Notes under the pieces: model-generated
The model's database searches: none
What the model saw: only the letters and a program-made list of their open reading frames with translations
Told to the model about the DNA's origin: nothing
In this document: positions 62,941 to 64,000 of the stretch, in pieces
Layout of the letters: every line of letters begins with the position of its first letter
How positions within the stretch are numbered: the first letter of the stretch is position 1
NCBI RefSeq assembly: GCF_001718835.1
Contig: NZ_CP013444.1
Span: 2,232,001 to 2,296,000, forward strand
Source: Burkholderia cepacia
GTDB taxonomy: Bacteria; Pseudomonadota; Gammaproteobacteria; Burkholderiales; Burkholderiaceae
Length of the DNA: 64,000 bases
Direction: 5' to 3'
Made by a program: the position numbers and the translations under genes

Positions 62941-63798
62941 ATGTTGATCGATGAATTGCGTGATCGCTATCGAACCAGCCTGACGAAGACTTGCGCGTTG
63001 TTTGGCATGTCTCGTTCGCTGTATCGGTATCAGTCGGTTGCGCGTGATTCGTCGGCGCTGCTCATGCGTATCAAGGAAATCACCGCCACGCGCGTGCACT
63101 ATGGGTATCGGCGCGTTCACGTGGTCCTGTGACGGGAAGGCTGGCGAGATAACTGCAAGCGCGTCTACAGGCTGTATCGGGCGGAGGGCCTTTCACTGCG
63201 GCATAAGCGGCCGCGACGTAACAAATCGGCTCGGCTGCGACAGCCCAAGCATATCGTGACCGCGATCAACGAAATCTGGAGCATGGATTTCGTTGCGGAT
63301 GCACTGTTCGACGGGAGACGTCTACGGACACTGACCGTCGTCGACAACTACACCCGGGAATGCCTGGCCATCGAGGTCGGACAAAGTCTGAAGGGGGAGC
63401 ATGTAGTCGAAGCGCTGACGCGTATTACTGCCATGCGCGGGCACCCCGCCACGATCAAGGTCGACAATGGCAGCGAGTTCATTTCTAAGGCAATGGATCG
63501 CTGGGCCTATGAACATGGCGTTGAACTGGATTTCAGCCGACCGGGCACGCCCACTGACAACGCCAAGGTTGAAAGCTTCAACGGGCGCTTCCGGCAGGAG
63601 TGTCTGAACGCACATTGGTTCTTGTCATTGGCTGACGCGCAGAGCAAAATCGACGACTGGCGCACGTACTATAACGAGGTTCGTCCCCACTCCGCATTGC
63701 AGTGGATGACACCCGCCGAATTCGCCCGTCAGGCAAGAGAATCCGCCTCGTCTGACAACTCAACCAAGCCGGAAATCTCCACTTCCGACCGGGACTAA
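62941..63798 (+). pseudogene. IS3-family transposase OrfB with internal stop
   Basis: The frame encodes an rve/DDE transposase: TKTCALFGMSRSLYRYQSV, VHYGYRRVHVVL, then a TGA stop at 63130-63132, then REGWRDNCKRVYRLYRAEGL and the integrase core with catalytic residues in WSMDFV (Asp), IKVDNGSEF (Asp) and DNAKVESFNG (Glu). The stop sits where relatives have Arg or another residue before REGW, so CGA to TGA is a likely single mutation. Everything else is intact to the end (KPEISTSDRD). Unless the stop is read through, no transposase is made. Confidence 0.82.
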
Positions 63799-63814
63799 TT
63801 CTGGTTCAGGGTCA

Positions 63815-64000
63815 GACGATGCTGTCCCAATCAGTGCCCTTCGTCTTTACCGATGGTGACAATGGGTACATGACGTGCGAAGAAATGCTGACTCATCTCA
63901 TCACTCACGGCGGTTATCACCGAGGCGAACTGGGAAGGCTCATGACCTTGGCTGCCTCCCGATCGGGACAGGGAATAAAATTGTCATGGGATACTTACGC
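63815..64000 (+). pseudogene. DinB-family protein, 3' part beyond the IS
   Basis: After the second GACG copy the interrupted DinB-family frame resumes at 63819: MLSQSVPFVFTDGDNGYMTC, then HLITHGGYHRGELGRLMTLA, which includes the conserved C-terminal metal-binding His pair of the family, and SGQGIKLSWDTY at the window edge. No stop is reached in the window. Removing the IS and one GACG gives a continuous protein of more than 160 residues. Confidence 0.8.

Larger units (their letters stand above)
62576..63814 (+). mobile_element. complete IS3-family insertion sequence (1,239 bp)
   Basis: Termini are imperfect inverted repeats: left TGACCCTGACCCAAGAAATA, right (complement) TGACCCTGAACCAGAATTAG, both continuing to a GTCC-type stretch. 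Flanked by GACG duplications. It holds a helix-turn-helix OrfA and an integrase-type OrfB with the DDE residues, joined by an A6G slippery heptamer. OrfB carries an in-frame stop, so this copy is probably no longer autonomous. A right-end remnant of a related copy is at 58504 in opposite orientation. Precise IS name not assigned. Confidence 0.88.

Noticed and set aside
1..64000. CRISPR array, rRNA operon or prophage
   Set aside because: No regularly spaced repeats, rRNA-like sequence or phage structural genes were seen anywhere in the window.

Overview
The window reads as a Burkholderia replicon, most likely a secondary chromosome of a Burkholderia cepacia complex-type strain. Most genes have high GC with strong G/C preference at third codon positions. 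The content (TAT-exported hydrolases, LysR/AraC/MarR regulators, alginate-export-type porin, EmrAB-type pump, VpsR-like sigma-54 regulator) is typical of accessory Burkholderia DNA. No rRNA, tRNA or CRISPR array was recognised. Species and replicon are inference from gene content only.

Layout. 1-6.2 kb: end of an unrecognised gene, a TAT-exported alpha/beta hydrolase, a winged-helix/NB-ARC-type regulator, an AraC regulator, a DUF1275 membrane protein and a YcaC-like isochorismatase. 6.5-11.6 kb: a tightly coupled five-gene operon (XapX, amidohydrolase, DoxX, VOC, alginate-export porin) of unknown pathway. 12.2-13.3 kb: a secreted trypsin-like protease behind an AT-rich spacer. 13.4-25.9 kb: a complete nicotinate (vitamin B3) degradation locus of the maleamate type. 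NicA/NicB hydroxylase gives 6-hydroxynicotinate, NicC gives 2,5-dihydroxypyridine, NicX opens the ring to N-formylmaleamate, NicD deformylates it, NicF deaminates maleamate and NicE isomerises maleate to fumarate; NicR (MarR) is the likely repressor and NicT the transporter. Catalytic residues fit the characterised enzymes closely. The molybdenum subunit is split: a full Mo domain in one gene, and a degenerate Mo-domain remnant fused to three cytochrome c domains in another.

26.2-29.6 kb: LuxR regulator, nitrilase-family amidase and APC permease. 29.6-30.2 kb: decayed IS3-family transposase. 30.7-34.5 kb: binding-protein-dependent ABC importer. 34.7-41.9 kb: a seven-gene operon (ArgH-like lyase, polar amino-acid ABC importer, two NodB-fold deacetylases, MmgE/PrpD protein) divergent from a LysR regulator. 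I consider this the best candidate for an undescribed catabolic pathway. 42.9-48.6 kb: a decaying outer-membrane zone (frameshifted GNAT gene, BamA/POTRA fragment, frameshifted porin) followed by an intact LptD paralogue. 49.8-54.8 kb: MarR-regulated EmrAB/outer-membrane-factor tripartite pump. 55.7-60.2 kb: apparent scar of an exopolysaccharide locus (orphan Wza-like exporter, IS end, C-terminal glycosidase fragment, VpsR/sigma-54 regulator). 61.6-64 kb: a decayed TetR gene divergent from a DinB-family gene that is interrupted by a full 1,239-bp IS3-family element with 4-bp target duplication.

Broken genes are unusually common from 42.9 kb to the end, and long AT-rich gene-poor stretches separate the modules at 11.6, 48.6 and 54.8 kb, consistent with repeated insertion and decay.
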